Shown here one piece after another: positions 8,237-18,360 of a DNA stretch of 64,000 nucleotides (positions are counted from its first letter, which is position 1; each line of letters begins with the position of its first letter). This DNA is from CASICS01 sp045564455 (lineage in GTDB: Bacteria > Pseudomonadota > Gammaproteobacteria > Magnimaribacterales > AG-339-G14). The stretch spans positions 62,001 through 126,000 of the forward strand of contig JBJLHG010000001.1 of NCBI GenBank assembly GCA_045564455.1, in the 5' to 3' direction. Below the pieces are notes generated by a model. It saw only the letters and a program-made list of their open reading frames with translations. It was not told the origin of the DNA and did no database searches. The position numbers were made by a program, and so were the translations under genes.

Positions 8237-9661
8237 ATGACAAGCAGAAAAACCTTAATTGCTTTCATAGCAATTTTTTCAGTAAATATTTTTTCTTTTT
8301 CCCCTTCAGATTCATCTAATTTACCTAACTTTGCTGCTTTGGCAGAACAGACATCGCCTGCAGTAGTCAATGTTAGTGTAACTAAAACAATAAAAAGAAT
8401 TGGTAACCAAGGAATGAGGTCAAGAAGTCCTTTTCCTCCAGGGAGTCCATTTGAAGATTTTTTTAATTTTCCTTTCGAGGAAAGAACTCAACCCGAAAGA
8501 AAGGTGCAGTCTGGAGGCTCAGGATTTATTATTTCTAAAGATGGATTTATCTTAACGAATCATCATGTAATCGAAGACGCTTCTGAAATAACTATCAGCC
8601 TCAATGATAGAAGAGAATTCAAAGCAAAGTTAATTGGCAGTGATAAAAAATCAGATGTTGCTGTTCTTAAAATCAAATCTGATAGAGATTTGCCATTTCT
8701 AAACTTGGGCAACTCTGATGAAGCAAGGGTAGGGGATTGGGTTGTAGCAATAGGCTCACCTTATAGATTAAATTTTTCAGTTACAGCCGGTATTATTAGC
8801 GCCAAAACTAGAAGTGTTCCTGGACAAGAAACGTCTTACATCCCATTCATTCAATCGGATGTTGCTATCAATCCGGGAAATTCAGGCGGTCCTTTATTCA
8901 ATTTGAAGGGAGAGGTTATAGGGATAAATGCAATGATTTATTCAGGTTCAGGTGGGTACATGGGAATTTCTTTCACCATACCTATGAACTATGCAAAAGA
9001 AATAGTAGACCAAATTAAGGATTCCGGTTTAGTAGCTAGAGGTTGGCTTGGAGTAAGTGTTCAAGAAATAACAAAAGATTTAGCAGACTCGTTCAAATTA
9101 GGCACTCCTAGAGGGGCTTTGGTAGGTAGCGTTATGAGAGATAGCCCAGCTGAAAAAGCAGGTTTTGAAAATGGAGATGTAATTTTAGAATTTAATGATA
9201 AAAAAATTATTTATTCGGGTGATCTTCCTCTGATAGTTGGAAGAATTAAACCAGAAACTAATGTAAACGCTTTAGTTTATCGAAATGGGAAAGAAAAGAT
9301 TATTCCTGTAATAATCGGTCAATTAGATGAGCCTACAAAAAATGAAGCATTGCCTGTAGAAACCTTAAAAAAACAGAACAAATTAGGCATTGTTGTTTCC
9401 TCAATTGAGGAGATACCCAAAGAAGACAAAGAGAGATTAAATTTATCTTATGGAGTAATTGTTAAAGAGATATATTCTGGCCCAGCTAAAGAAGCAGGCA
9501 TACAAATAGGAGATATAATTACTTCAATAGCTCAAAAAAATATTAAAAACCTTAAAGATTATAAAAATGCTGTAAGCTCTTTAAAAAAGAATTCGAGCGT
9601 ACCAGTAAGAATAGTTAGACAAGGAAACGGTTCTTTTATAACGATAAAAATCTCAAAATAG
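8237..9661 (+). CDS. mucD: periplasmic serine protease MucD/DegP family
   Basis: This is a HtrA-type protease and chaperone of 474 residues that handles misfolded envelope proteins. A signal-peptide-like N-terminus spans about residues 1-24. The trypsin-like domain carries H110 (TNHHV), D140 ([10 protein letters not shown]) and S216 (NPGNSGGPL), a complete triad. Two PDZ domains follow (about 260-350 and 385-474). It starts 6 bp after rseA and belongs to the RpoE regulon cluster. The short Arg/Pro-rich loop before the active-site His is usual in MucD. Confidence 0.94.
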   Translation: MTSRKTLIAFIAIFSVNIFSFSPSDSSNLPNFAALAEQTSPAVVNVSVTKTIKRIGNQGMRSRSPFPPGSPFEDFFNFPFEERTQPERKVQSGGSGFIISKDGFILTNHHVIEDASEITISLNDRREFKAKLIGSDKKSDVAVLKIKSDRDLPFLNLGNSDEARVGDWVVAIGSPYRLNFSVTAGIISAKTRSVPGQETSYIPFIQSDVAINPGNSGGPLFNLKGEVIGINAMIYSGSGGYMGISFTIPMNYAKEIVDQIKDSGLVARGWLGVSVQEITKDLADSFKLGTPRGALVGSVMRDSPAEKAGFENGDVILEFNDKKIIYSGDLPLIVGRIKPETNVNALVYRNGKEKIIPVIIGQLDEPTKNEALPVETLKKQNKLGIVVSSIEEIPKEDKERLNLSYGVIVKEIYSGPAKEAGIQIGDIITSIAQKNIKNLKDYKNAVSSLKKNSSVPVRIVRQGNGSFITIKISK

Positions 9662-9675
9662 GAGATAATCCTTCC

Positions 9676-11475
9676 ATGCCAAAGCATGAGAATATAGAAG
9701 AGACTAGGAATTTTTCAATTGTTGCACATATTGATCATGGAAAATCTACATTAGCTGATAGATTAATAGAGTTTTGCGGTGGTCTTAGTAATAGAGAAAT
9801 GCAAAGTCAGGTCTTGGATTCTCTTGATATTGAAAGAGAGCGAGGGATTACAATTAAAGCTCAATCAGTCGCCTTGAAATATAAATCGGGTAATAAATCC
9901 TTTAATTTAAATTTGATCGATACTCCTGGACATGTAGATTTCGCATACGAAGTTTCAAGATCTCTAGCAGCTTGTGAAGGAGCAATATTGTTAGTAGATG
10001 CCTCTCAAGGAGTAGAGGCACAAACACTGTCAACTTGCTATAACGCTATTGAGCAAGGATTAACTATTTTCCCTGTATTGAATAAAATAGACTTGCCTCA
10101 GTCAGATCCGGAGAGAGTAAAAAAAGAAATTGAAGAAATAATAGGAATTGATGCTTCAAATGCGCCTGTTATAAGTGCAAAAAATGGCCAAGGGATAGAA
10201 GAACTATTAGATATGTTAGTTTCTTTTGTCCCGGCCCCAGAAGGAGATCCTAATGCTCCTTTAGAAGCTCTGATAATAGATTCTTGGTTTGATCAATATC
10301 TAGGAGTAGTTTCTTTGGTGAGGGTGGTAAATGGAGTGCTATTAGCAGGCGAAAAAATTAAATTAAGCTCTAATAAGAATATTCACATAGCTGAAAAAGT
10401 CGGAGTTTTTACTCCTAAAAGGCTAGAAAAAAATGAATTAAGTGCTGGAGAAGTAGGTTTTATTTGTGCTGGAGTTAGAGACATAAGAGGCGCTCCAGTA
10501 GGAGATACGATTACACACCCAGCTCATGACAAAGCCTTGCCAGGATTTAAACCTGTTAAGCCCCAAGTTTATGCTGCTTTATATCCTCTAGACTCGGCTG
10601 AATTTGAATTATTTAGAGAATCTTTAGAGAGGCTCTCTTTGAATGATGCTGCTTTAACATTTCAACCTGAACAATCACAAGCTTTAGGCTCAGGTTTCAG
10701 ATGTGGTTTCCTTGGAACACTTCATATGGAAATAATTATTGAGAGACTTCAAGGAGAGCATGGAATAGAACTTTTGGCTACAGCACCAACTGTAATATAT
10801 GAAATATTAAATACATCGGGAGAATTGTTAGAAGTAGAAAATCCCAGCAAATATCCAGACCCAAGCATTATTGATGAAGTAAGAGAGCCTATTGCCAGAG
10901 CCACAATGTTGGTGCCAGAAAAATATATCGGAAATGTAATTTCTTTGTGCGTTGAAAGGAGAGGCGTTCAAAAATCATTGAGATATGTTGGAGGACAAAT
11001 TGAATTAATTTATGAAATGCCAATGAATGAAATAGTTTTAGATTTTTTTGATAAGTTAAAATCTTCAAGTAAAGGCTATGCTTCCTTAGATTATGACTTT
11101 CTTAGATTTGAGCAAAGTGATATGACTAAGATAGATTTGCTTTTAAATGGCGAAAAGGTTGATGCTTTAAATTTCATGGTTCATAAATCTAAAGCTGATT
11201 TTAGAGCAAGAGAAATTGTAAAATCTTTGCGCGAAGTAATTCCGAGACAAATGTATGACGTAGCAATTCAAGCTGTTATCGGAAGCAAGGTTTTAGCTAG
11301 AGAAACAGTCAAAGCTTATAGAAAAGATGTAACAGCTAAGCTTTATGGAGGAGATGTAACAAGAAAGAAAAAATTATTAGAAAAGCAAAAAAAAGGAAAA
11401 AAGAAAATGCGTCAAATAGGAAAAGTAGAAGTTCCTCAGGAAGCTTTTCTATCCGTTCTAAAGGTTAGTAAATGA
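9676..11475 (+). CDS. lepA: elongation factor 4 (LepA), ribosome-associated GTPase
   Basis: This translation factor acts on stalled or initiating ribosomes. G-domain motifs are all present: [10 protein letters not shown] (G1), [10 protein letters not shown] (G2), DTPGHVDF (G3) and NKIDLP (G4). Its length of 599 residues and the Lys-rich C-terminal tail ([17 protein letters not shown]) are typical of LepA. Its stop overlaps the lepB start by 4 bp, the usual lepA-lepB operon. Confidence 0.98.
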   Translation: MPKHENIEETRNFSIVAHIDHGKSTLADRLIEFCGGLSNREMQSQVLDSLDIERERGITIKAQSVALKYKSGNKSFNLNLIDTPGHVDFAYEVSRSLAACEGAILLVDASQGVEAQTLSTCYNAIEQGLTIFPVLNKIDLPQSDPERVKKEIEEIIGIDASNAPVISAKNGQGIEELLDMLVSFVPAPEGDPNAPLEALIIDSWFDQYLGVVSLVRVVNGVLLAGEKIKLSSNKNIHIAEKVGVFTPKRLEKNELSAGEVGFICAGVRDIRGAPVGDTITHPAHDKALPGFKPVKPQVYAALYPLDSAEFELFRESLERLSLNDAALTFQPEQSQALGSGFRCGFLGTLHMEIIIERLQGEHGIELLATAPTVIYEILNTSGELLEVENPSKYPDPSIIDEVREPIARATMLVPEKYIGNVISLCVERRGVQKSLRYVGGQIELIYEMPMNEIVLDFFDKLKSSSKGYASLDYDFLRFEQSDMTKIDLLLNGEKVDALNFMVHKSKADFRAREIVKSLREVIPRQMYDVAIQAVIGSKVLARETVKAYRKDVTAKLYGGDVTRKKKLLEKQKKGKKKMRQIGKVEVPQEAFLSVLKVSK

Positions 11476-12449
11476 GCTATATTTTCTTATTTTATTTTTC
11501 TTTATCTGTTTTGGCATTACTCCTAATTGGATGGATTTATTCAGAGAAAAAATTAGATGGTAAATTTTCTAAGATTATAAATTGGATTTCTTTTCCATTT
11601 CCTTTGGTAGCTCTATACGCAGTTTTTAAATTGAATATAGATTTTGGTTATATCTTAGTTTCTATTACATTTTTATCTTTATTGCTATGGTTTTTAGGTC
11701 GAGCGATTAATCTTCCAAGTTTAATTAAAGAAGCTAAATCCTTTTTTATTATTCTGTTATTAATTACATTTTTTAGATCTTTTTTATTTGAACCTTTTCA
11801 AATTCCATCAGGGTCAATGTTGCCTCAATTAGAAGTCGGGGATTTCCTAGTTGTGAATAAATTTAGTTATGGATTAAAAAATCCAATTGGTAATAAAACT
11901 ATTTTTCCAATAGGTTCTCCAAAAAGAGGTGAAGTGATTGTATTCACTCCTAAACATAGCATCTGTAGTTCTAATATAAGCGATGCTTATCCAGATAATT
12001 TAGATAAGCTCACAAATTTGCAACTCTTTACATGGCAAAGACTCTTCGATAACTGTTCTTCTTTAGGAGTTAAATATGTAAAAAGAGTTATCGGACTACC
12101 AGGAGATGAAATAATTTACAAAAACGGTAGTTTTTCCATAAACGGTGCGCCGCTAAGAAAAGAATTAATAGAAGGAAACTCTAACGAACTGATTCTTCGA
12201 GAATTTCAAAATACGAAAAACTATTTAATAAAACAATCTCTAAGCGAAAAAAGGGATCTTGAAAATATCTGGATTGTTCCTGAAGACTATTATTTTGTAG
12301 CAGGAGATAACAGAGATAATAGTTTAGATAGCAGAAGCTGGGGATTTGTTTCCAAAGAAGACATCACTGGAAAAGCTAACTTTATTTGGATGCATTGGGA
12401 ATGTCTTGGATGTTTCCCTCAATTTTCAAGAAATAAATTTATAGAATGA
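11472..12449 (+). CDS. lepB: signal peptidase I
   Basis: This membrane serine protease removes signal peptides from exported proteins. N-terminal membrane segments occupy about residues 3-23, 42-78 and 90-104. The catalytic Ser is S115 in IPSGSM and the general base is K204 in [12 protein letters not shown]. The C-terminal box [16 protein letters not shown] completes the family signature. At 325 residues it is a gammaproteobacterial type with an inserted loop between the Ser and Lys boxes. It overlaps lepA and rnc by 4 bp each. Confidence 0.97.
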   Translation: MSYIFLFYFSLSVLALLLIGWIYSEKKLDGKFSKIINWISFPFPLVALYAVFKLNIDFGYILVSITFLSLLLWFLGRAINLPSLIKEAKSFFIILLLITFFRSFLFEPFQIPSGSMLPQLEVGDFLVVNKFSYGLKNPIGNKTIFPIGSPKRGEVIVFTPKHSICSSNISDAYPDNLDKLTNLQLFTWQRLFDNCSSLGVKYVKRVIGLPGDEIIYKNGSFSINGAPLRKELIEGNSNELILREFQNTKNYLIKQSLSEKRDLENIWIVPEDYYFVAGDNRDNSLDSRSWGFVSKEDITGKANFIWMHWECLGCFPQFSRNKFIE

Positions 12450-13114
12450 GCAAGCAACTTGAATTACTTGAATCTGAACTAAATTATTTTTTTAAAGATA
12501 AAGATTTGCTAAGTCTCGCTTTAACTCACAGCAGCAAGTCATCAACAAATAATGAAAATCTTGAATTATTAGGAGACTCTTTAATAGGCTTGGCAGTTAC
12601 AAATTTTTTATTTCATGAATTTAATGATCAAGATGAGGGCTTGCTTAGCCTATTGAAATCAAAATTAGTGAGCAGAAGCTTTTTAGCTAAAGTTGCTAAA
12701 CGAATAAATCTTAATGATTTCATTAAGGTTGGAAAATCAGTAGCGAATGACCAAAATAAAAGCCATTCTATTTTAGGGAATACTTTTGAGGCTCTGCTAG
12801 GAGCAGTATTCTTGGATAGTGATTTTGTGACTGCATCCAATTTAACAATAGCGTTAATTGCTGATGAAATAGGAACTTTATCGTTGGATGATACAAAAGA
12901 TTCTAAAACACTTCTTCAAGAAGAGCTTCAAAAAAGAAAATTGAGTACGCCTAATTATGATACTAATCAAATTGATGCCAATGAAAAAAATCAATTTAAA
13001 TCAACCTGCGAAGTAAAGACTTTAAATTTAGTTACAGAGGGTGTCGGAAGAAATAAAAAAGAGGCTGACCAAGAAGCAGCATTTAAAATGTTAAATAAAC
13101 TAACTGAAAAATGA
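12446..13114 (+). CDS. rnc: ribonuclease III
   Basis: This double-strand-specific endonuclease processes rRNA precursors and other RNAs. The catalytic signature appears as NLELLGDSLIGLAV, followed by NTFEALLGAVFLD, which supplies further acidic metal ligands. A double-stranded-RNA-binding domain occupies about residues 150-222 and ends GRNKKEADQEAAFKML. Its 222-residue length is usual. It overlaps lepB and era by 4 bp each, suggesting coupled translation through the operon. Confidence 0.97.
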   Translation: MSKQLELLESELNYFFKDKDLLSLALTHSSKSSTNNENLELLGDSLIGLAVTNFLFHEFNDQDEGLLSLLKSKLVSRSFLAKVAKRINLNDFIKVGKSVANDQNKSHSILGNTFEALLGAVFLDSDFVTASNLTIALIADEIGTLSLDDTKDSKTLLQEELQKRKLSTPNYDTNQIDANEKNQFKSTCEVKTLNLVTEGVGRNKKEADQEAAFKMLNKLTEK

Positions 13115-14007
13115 TTGAAAAAAAATTTGGTTTTGTTTCGATAAGCGGAAGAACTAATGTGGGAAAATCTACACTTATCAACTCTTTGCTTGGAAAAAAA
13201 ATAGCAATAACCTCAAGAAAACCACAAACAACTAGAAATAGAATTTTAGGTATTCTTACAAACAAAGATTCTCAAGTAGTCTTGTTAGATACTCCTGGTT
13301 TTCATACCGGATATAAAAGAGCTTTGAATAAATACATGAATAAATTAGCTGCTCAATGTTATGAAGAGGTTGACCTGATTGTATTTGTTGTCGATAGATA
13401 TAAATGGTTGCAAGAAGAAAAAAACACTTTAAAAAGATTAAAAGAAATTAATAAGCCAATTATTTTAGCTATTAACAAAATTGATAGATTAGAAAATAAA
13501 AATGATTTATTACCAATAATGAAAGAAATACAGAAAAAACATGATTTTTCAGCAGTTATTCCTATTTCAGCTTTAAGAAAAAGCAATTTAGAAGATCTGC
13601 TAGTGGCAATAAAAAAAGATCTGCTGACAGAGCCATTTCATTTTCCTGAAGATTCAGTTACTGAGTTTTCTGAAAATTTTTTTATTTCTGAAATCATTAG
13701 AGAAAAAGCTATAAATCGTCTCGGGGACGAACTTCCTTACAGATTGAATGTAGGAATAGAACAAATTGATAAAAAGAAAGGACTTATTACAATTCATGCA
13801 AATATTGTTGTTGAGTCATCAAGTCAAAAAGGAATTATTCTGGGAAAACAAGGAGCAATGATTAAAGCAATTGGGACTTCAGCAAGGATGGAATTGGAAT
13901 TCGAGTTAAGAAAAAAAATTAATTTACAATTATTTGTGAAAGTTAGTAAAAAATGGACTAATAATATTAATTTAATGTCAAAGTTTGGGTATGGAGAAAA
14001 TCTTTGA
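13111..14007 (+). CDS. era: GTPase Era
   Basis: This essential GTPase chaperones 16S rRNA during 30S maturation. The P-loop GRTNVGKS is at residues 13-20, with DTPGFHTG (G3) and NKID (G4) downstream. A C-terminal KH domain is marked by IILGKQGAMIKAIGTSAR, which binds the 3' end of 16S rRNA. At 298 residues it is normal. It follows rnc with a 4-bp overlap, and its stop overlaps the TTG start of recO. Confidence 0.97.
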   Translation: MIEKKFGFVSISGRTNVGKSTLINSLLGKKIAITSRKPQTTRNRILGILTNKDSQVVLLDTPGFHTGYKRALNKYMNKLAAQCYEEVDLIVFVVDRYKWLQEEKNTLKRLKEINKPIILAINKIDRLENKNDLLPIMKEIQKKHDFSAVIPISALRKSNLEDLLVAIKKDLLTEPFHFPEDSVTEFSENFFISEIIREKAINRLGDELPYRLNVGIEQIDKKKGLITIHANIVVESSSQKGIILGKQGAMIKAIGTSARMELEFELRKKINLQLFVKVSKKWTNNINLMSKFGYGENL

Positions 14008-14693
14008 GGTCGGCTCAAAAAGAATCAGATGCGATTCTAATACATTCAAGAAAGTTTCAAGAAACTAGCCTTCTTTGCACTTTTTTCACTAAAGATCATG
14101 GAAAAATTTCAGTTATTGCTAGGGGCGCAAGACGAAAAAAAAGCAAGTTTCAATCAATAGCTGTTCCTGGGGCTATTTTTCGGATTACATTTTCTGGGAA
14201 AAATGACCTCAAAACTCTTATTTCTTGCGAAACTTTAAAGACTATAGATGTGAAAGGACAAAATTTAAAAATTTATTTATATTTGAACGAAATTATTCTT
14301 AAAACTTTGGAAGCTGAAGAACCTATAGCCGATATATACGATGATTTGATATCAATATTTGAATATCTAAATTTCTGTAGTGAAAAGGATGCTATTGAAT
14401 TGAAGTTAAGACACTTTGAGTATGAATTAATTTCAGAATTAGGTTACGGGTTTAATATAAAAGAAGATATTGATGGAAATTTAATTGATGAAGATTCTAG
14501 ATATTCTTTTAATCCTCAGTTAGGATTCACTAAAGGGGAGCGAAGAAATAATATTCTTGGTTTGGATTTAATTAAATACAATAAAAATCTATTTGAAGAT
14601 CAACAAACAAGAGCTTCAATTAAATTTATAATGAGATCAGCTTTAGAAAATATAATTGAGAAACCATTAGCTTCAAAGGAGATTTTTAAATAA
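14004..14693 (+). CDS. recO: DNA repair protein RecO
   Basis: RecO loads RecA at single-strand gaps with RecR. The N-terminal OB fold contains ILIHSRKFQETSLLCTFFTK and ISVIARGARRKKSKFQSI, typical of RecO. At 229 residues the length fits. The start is a TTG at 14004 overlapping the era stop as TTGA; this was chosen because the preceding operon genes overlap the same way and no better start precedes the conserved region. A pdxJ gene often sits between recO and acpS in related bacteria; here acpS follows directly. Confidence 0.92.
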   Translation: MRSAQKESDAILIHSRKFQETSLLCTFFTKDHGKISVIARGARRKKSKFQSIAVPGAIFRITFSGKNDLKTLISCETLKTIDVKGQNLKIYLYLNEIILKTLEAEEPIADIYDDLISIFEYLNFCSEKDAIELKLRHFEYELISELGYGFNIKEDIDGNLIDEDSRYSFNPQLGFTKGERRNNILGLDLIKYNKNLFEDQQTRASIKFIMRSALENIIEKPLASKEIFK

Positions 14694-15079
14694 TGAATAT
14701 TAAATCTGGTATTGATTTGGTCGAAGTTAATCGACTTAAGCATGCTTATAAAAACTTTGGCGAAAGATTTTTAAAAAGAATTTATGATCCTATAGAGATT
14801 GAACAATTCAATAAGAAATCAGAAAGAATAAAGCCTCATTTCCTAGCAAAAAACTTTGCCGCAAAAGAGGCCGTATCTAAAGTTTTAGGAGTAGGTTTTA
14901 GCCAAGGAGTAAGACCTAGAGATATTGTAGTGATTAGGAAATACGGACCTCCACAAATTGAATTAAAAGGCAAGGCAAAAGCACTAGCTTTGAAAAAAGG
15001 TATCAATGATATTTCAATAAGCTTAAGCGATACAAATGTTTTAGCTATGGCTACTGCACAAGCCATAATCAATAAATAA
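14693..15079 (+). CDS. acpS: holo-[acyl-carrier-protein] synthase
   Basis: This enzyme transfers 4'-phosphopantetheine from CoA to acyl carrier protein. The N-terminal GIDLVEVNRL carries the metal-binding Asp, and FAAKEAVSKVLG carries the catalytic Glu/Lys region. HISISLSD-type spacing is preserved as DISISLSDT. At 128 residues it is a normal trimeric AcpS. Its ATG shares one base with the recO stop (TAATG). Confidence 0.96.
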   Translation: MNIKSGIDLVEVNRLKHAYKNFGERFLKRIYDPIEIEQFNKKSERIKPHFLAKNFAAKEAVSKVLGVGFSQGVRPRDIVVIRKYGPPQIELKGKAKALALKKGINDISISLSDTNVLAMATAQAIINK

Positions 15080-15091
15080 ATTATTTGAAAA

Positions 15092-15739
15092 ATGAAAATA
15101 GTATTATTAGGTCCACCAGGAGCCGGAAAGGGTACTCAGGCCGAATTTATTTGTAAGAATTTTTCCATTCCCCATATTTCTACGGGAGACATGTTGCGCG
15201 AAGCCATTTCTGCAAAATCAAATCTTGGAACTAAAGCTAAAGCAATTATGGATTCAGGAAAATTAGTTTCTGATGAGGTAATTATTGGTTTAGTTAAAGA
15301 TCGAATAAAAAAAGATGATTGTAAAGATGGATTTCTATTTGATGGCTTTCCGAGGACTATTCCTCAGGCAGATGCTCTTCAAGAAGCTGAAATAAATATA
15401 GATATAGTTATAGAGCTAACATTAGCCGATGAAATGATTATTTCTAGGATGTCTGGCAGAAGAATCCATCAACCTTCAGGGAGAAGTTATCACGTTGAAT
15501 TTAATCCTCCATTAGCAGAAGGGAAAGATGATGTTACTGGGGAGGCATTAATACAAAGAGAGGATGATCTTCCTGAAACAGTGAAAAAACGTTTAGATGT
15601 ATATTGGGAGCAAACAAACCCGTTAATCGTTTATTATCGTTCAAAGTCTGTTCAAACGGATATAAAGTATATAGAAATTGATGGTTCTAGGTCTTTGACA
15701 GAAGTTAGTGATCAAATAAATCATCTATTGAAAGGGTAA
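15092..15739 (+). CDS. adk: adenylate kinase
   Basis: The enzyme equilibrates ATP, ADP and AMP. The P-loop GPPGAGKGT is at residues 7-15, the AMP-binding region includes STGDMLR, and FDGFPRT is near residue 85. The long lid domain ([30 protein letters not shown]) lacks the four zinc cysteines, as in other gammaproteobacterial Adk. At 215 residues the length is usual. It lies 12 bp after acpS. Confidence 0.98.
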   Translation: MKIVLLGPPGAGKGTQAEFICKNFSIPHISTGDMLREAISAKSNLGTKAKAIMDSGKLVSDEVIIGLVKDRIKKDDCKDGFLFDGFPRTIPQADALQEAEINIDIVIELTLADEMIISRMSGRRIHQPSGRSYHVEFNPPLAEGKDDVTGEALIQREDDLPETVKKRLDVYWEQTNPLIVYYRSKSVQTDIKYIEIDGSRSLTEVSDQINHLLKG

Positions 15740-15741
15740 AC

Positions 15742-16410
15742 TTGTCGAATATATTGGCAATAGAAACTTCTAGTCCAGTTTGCTCGGTGGCTTTAAAAAC
15801 TAATTCTTCTAAGTGCTATGTATTTTCAAGTCAAAATAAAAATGACCACGGTTCAGTAATTTTTGAATTTATTGAAAGCGCTTTAGATGAGGGAGGTATT
15901 TTAAAAAATGACTTGGATTATATTGCTTTAAGCACAGGTCCAGGATCATTTACAGGCTTAAGAATAGGATGTTCAGTTGCACAAGGATTGGCGTATGGAT
16001 TAAATATTCCCATTTTACCTATTTCCAGCTTAAAAATTCTTGCTCAACAAGTAATAGATATAGAAAATTCTTTAAATATTTCCGTAATTATAGATGCACA
16101 CATGCAGGAGCTCTATATTGGAGAATATAAAAATGAAGATGGACATGCTGAAATGATTCATAAAGATTTCGCTATAGAAAAGTCAGACTTTGAAATCTAC
16201 TCAAAAGGAAATAATGAGAGTTTATTTATTGGCTCAGGTTGTAATTATCTAGCTAAAGAATTAAAAAAAAATGCAATAGGAGATATCACGCCCAATGCTA
16301 ATACTTTATTCAAAATAGCTGAAAAAATGATTTTAGAAAACATTTTTAATAAACCTGAAGAAATTATTCTCAATTATCTTTCCGGCGAAGATCATTGGAG
16401 TAAAAGTTAA
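15742..16410 (+). CDS. tsaB: tRNA threonylcarbamoyladenosine modification protein TsaB
   Basis: TsaB is the pseudo-enzyme partner of TsaD in making t6A37 on ANN-decoding tRNAs. The N-terminal ILAIETSSPVCSVAL and the box ALSTGPGSFTGLRIG are diagnostic. At 222 residues it is the usual length. The start is a TTG at 15742, two bases after the adk stop. Gene order adk-tsaB is plausible but not diagnostic; the family call rests on the motifs. Confidence 0.94.
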   Translation: MSNILAIETSSPVCSVALKTNSSKCYVFSSQNKNDHGSVIFEFIESALDEGGILKNDLDYIALSTGPGSFTGLRIGCSVAQGLAYGLNIPILPISSLKILAQQVIDIENSLNISVIIDAHMQELYIGEYKNEDGHAEMIHKDFAIEKSDFEIYSKGNNESLFIGSGCNYLAKELKKNAIGDITPNANTLFKIAEKMILENIFNKPEEIILNYLSGEDHWSKS

Positions 16411-16413
16411 ATC

Positions 16414-17184
16414 ATGGAGTTTATTCAGCTCACAATTTTATCTTTAATACAGGGAATTACAGAATTCTTACCTATTTCTAGCTCAGCACATCTGATTCTA
16501 ACTTCCAGCTTATTAAATTGGCCTGATCAAGGATTAACTGTCGATATATTTGCCCATTTTGGAACATTGTTAGCAGTAATTTTTTATTTCAGAAGAGATA
16601 TCATAGAAATTGTTACAAAATTTGATATTAGTAATATCAATAATCTAGGATTTTGTTTAATCATAGCTACCGCCCCTGTTGCGATAATTGGATTGATTTC
16701 CAAAGATTTTATTTCTGGCAATCTTCGATCAGAAGAAGTTATTATCTGGACCACTGTTATTTTTGCATTATTTCTAATTCTTAGCGAAAAATTATCTAAT
16801 CAGGAAAAAGATATTGAATCAATTTCTTGGAAACAAGCCCTAATCGTTGGATCTTTTCAAGTATTTGCTTTGGTTCCAGGCTCATCTAGATCTGCTGTTA
16901 CGATGGCAGCCGCTTTATTTTTAGGTTTTTCAAAATCTGCTTCAGCAAGATTTTCTTTTCTTCTTGCCATTCCAACTCTTTCTCTAGTTTTTATCAGTGA
17001 AGTTATAGATATTTCATTTTTAGAAAATAAATATAGTTTTGGAGAGTTGTTCTATGTTTCTTTTATATCATTTATAGCAGCTACTTTTTGTATTCACTAT
17101 TTTCTTAAATTAATTGAAAAAATAGGTTTTTTGCCTTTTGTTATATACAGATTTTCTTTGGCTGGATTTTTGATTATTTTTTAA
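16414..17184 (+). CDS. uppP: undecaprenyl-diphosphatase (BacA/UppP family)
   Basis: This integral membrane phosphatase recycles undecaprenyl pyrophosphate, the lipid carrier for peptidoglycan. The two family boxes are QGITEFLPISSSAHLIL near the N-terminus and VPGSSRSAVTMA in the middle. Six to eight hydrophobic segments are visible across its 256 residues. It follows tsaB by 3 bp and precedes rsmJ by 2 bp. Confidence 0.96.
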   Translation: MEFIQLTILSLIQGITEFLPISSSAHLILTSSLLNWPDQGLTVDIFAHFGTLLAVIFYFRRDIIEIVTKFDISNINNLGFCLIIATAPVAIIGLISKDFISGNLRSEEVIIWTTVIFALFLILSEKLSNQEKDIESISWKQALIVGSFQVFALVPGSSRSAVTMAAALFLGFSKSASARFSFLLAIPTLSLVFISEVIDISFLENKYSFGELFYVSFISFIAATFCIHYFLKLIEKIGFLPFVIYRFSLAGFLIIF

Positions 17185-17186
17185 AT

Positions 17187-17912
17187 ATGAAAAAAATACC
17201 TTTTGTTTCATTTTCTAAAAAGGAAAATATAAAACATGCTGAGCAATTTGCGCTCAAACATAATTTAACTTTCTTAAGCCCAAGAGAAATTAGGATAACA
17301 AATAATCCTAAATTAGTAATTTGGGTAGGGCAAAATGAAATTCATCTTCAAGACTTAGACGATAAAAATTCAAAACCTTTTAAATTAAATTTTAGATTTA
17401 CTGAGGAAGAAAATAAGACAAACAATCTTTTGTTCAAATGTTTTTCAAAATTTGAAAAGAGTTTCCATGTTCTAGATATGACCGGAGGATTTTGTCAGGA
17501 TGCATTTTATCTAACAAATATGGGATTTAATGTCACCGCCTATGAGAAAGAATCTTGGGTCTATGATTTTACTAATTCTGAGTTAAAAAAAATCGATGCT
17601 AAGAAATTGAAATATATTAAGATGAACTCTTTATCAGCCTTAGACTCAATTAGCGACCTCAATATTGTTTATATAGATCCAATGTTTGAAATTATAAATA
17701 AAGCTAATGCAAAAAAAGAAATACAGTTTCTTCGAAGAACTCTAGACACAGAAGATGAAAAAGAAATTTTTCACTCTGTTTGGAATAGTTCGGCAAAAGT
17801 CATTGTTATTAAGCGCCACAAACTAAGCAAACAAATCTTTAAGAAAAAACCATCATATGAGCTGAAAGGCAAAGTAATTTCTTTTCAAATATATGACAGA
17901 AGAGCTTTATAG
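17187..17912 (+). CDS. rsmJ: 16S rRNA (guanine-1516-N2) methyltransferase RsmJ
   Basis: This is an SAM-dependent rRNA methyltransferase of 241 residues. The SAM-binding motif appears as VLDMTGGFCQDAFYL, and the catalytic motif as VYIDPMFE, which is the characteristic RsmJ form (DPMF). The N-terminal 60 residues match the variable RsmJ lead-in. It ends the long plus-strand run and its 3' end overlaps the convergent membrane protein gene by 6 bp. Confidence 0.88.
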   Translation: MKKIPFVSFSKKENIKHAEQFALKHNLTFLSPREIRITNNPKLVIWVGQNEIHLQDLDDKNSKPFKLNFRFTEEENKTNNLLFKCFSKFEKSFHVLDMTGGFCQDAFYLTNMGFNVTAYEKESWVYDFTNSELKKIDAKKLKYIKMNSLSALDSISDLNIVYIDPMFEIINKANAKKEIQFLRRTLDTEDEKEIFHSVWNSSAKVIVIKRHKLSKQIFKKKPSYELKGKVISFQIYDRRAL

Positions 17913-18341
17913 CCAGCGCCTAACTTTAGAACAATAGTCTATCCAGTCTTCACCAAAAATTTCGCTCATTTTTTTTTCTTCATGAGAAATCCATGTGAAA
18001 TTAATTATTAATACAAAAATAAGAGACACTAATAAAGCTGAAACTGATCCCATTAAGAAAGCTGTTCCAAATAAAACTAGAAACATTCCTAAATAAATAG
18101 GGTTTCTAGAAAATTTGAATGGACCGGTAGAAACTAATTTTTCAGGCACGCCGTCTGGAATAAAAGTTGTTTTTATTTTGCTCATAAGCCTAAAGCTTAT
18201 AGCAGCCATAGAAAGACCAACAAATATTAAAATTAATCCTAGCAATGAGGTTAAATCAGCTCTGATAGGAAAAGAAAAAAATATAATAAATTGAGTTATG
18301 AGGCTAGCTAGCAGAATTATCGGAGGGTATGTAATCTTCAT
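17907..18341 (-). CDS. isoprenylcysteine methyltransferase-like membrane protein
   Basis: This is a small integral membrane protein of 144 residues with about four hydrophobic segments. The box GPFKFSRNPIYLGMFLVLFG followed by TWISHEEKKMSEIFGEDW is typical of the ICMT/PEMT-like family, which binds SAM near the membrane. The bacterial substrate is unknown; many members are annotated only as isoprenylcysteine carboxyl methyltransferase family. It lies 19 bp downstream of plsB on the same strand and may share its transcript. Confidence 0.85.
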   Translation of the reverse strand: MKITYPPIILLASLITQFIIFFSFPIRADLTSLLGLILIFVGLSMAAISFRLMSKIKTTFIPDGVPEKLVSTGPFKFSRNPIYLGMFLVLFGTAFLMGSVSALLVSLIFVLIINFTWISHEEKKMSEIFGEDWIDYCSKVRRWL

Positions 18342-18360
18342 TTTTTTAATATATCAAATT

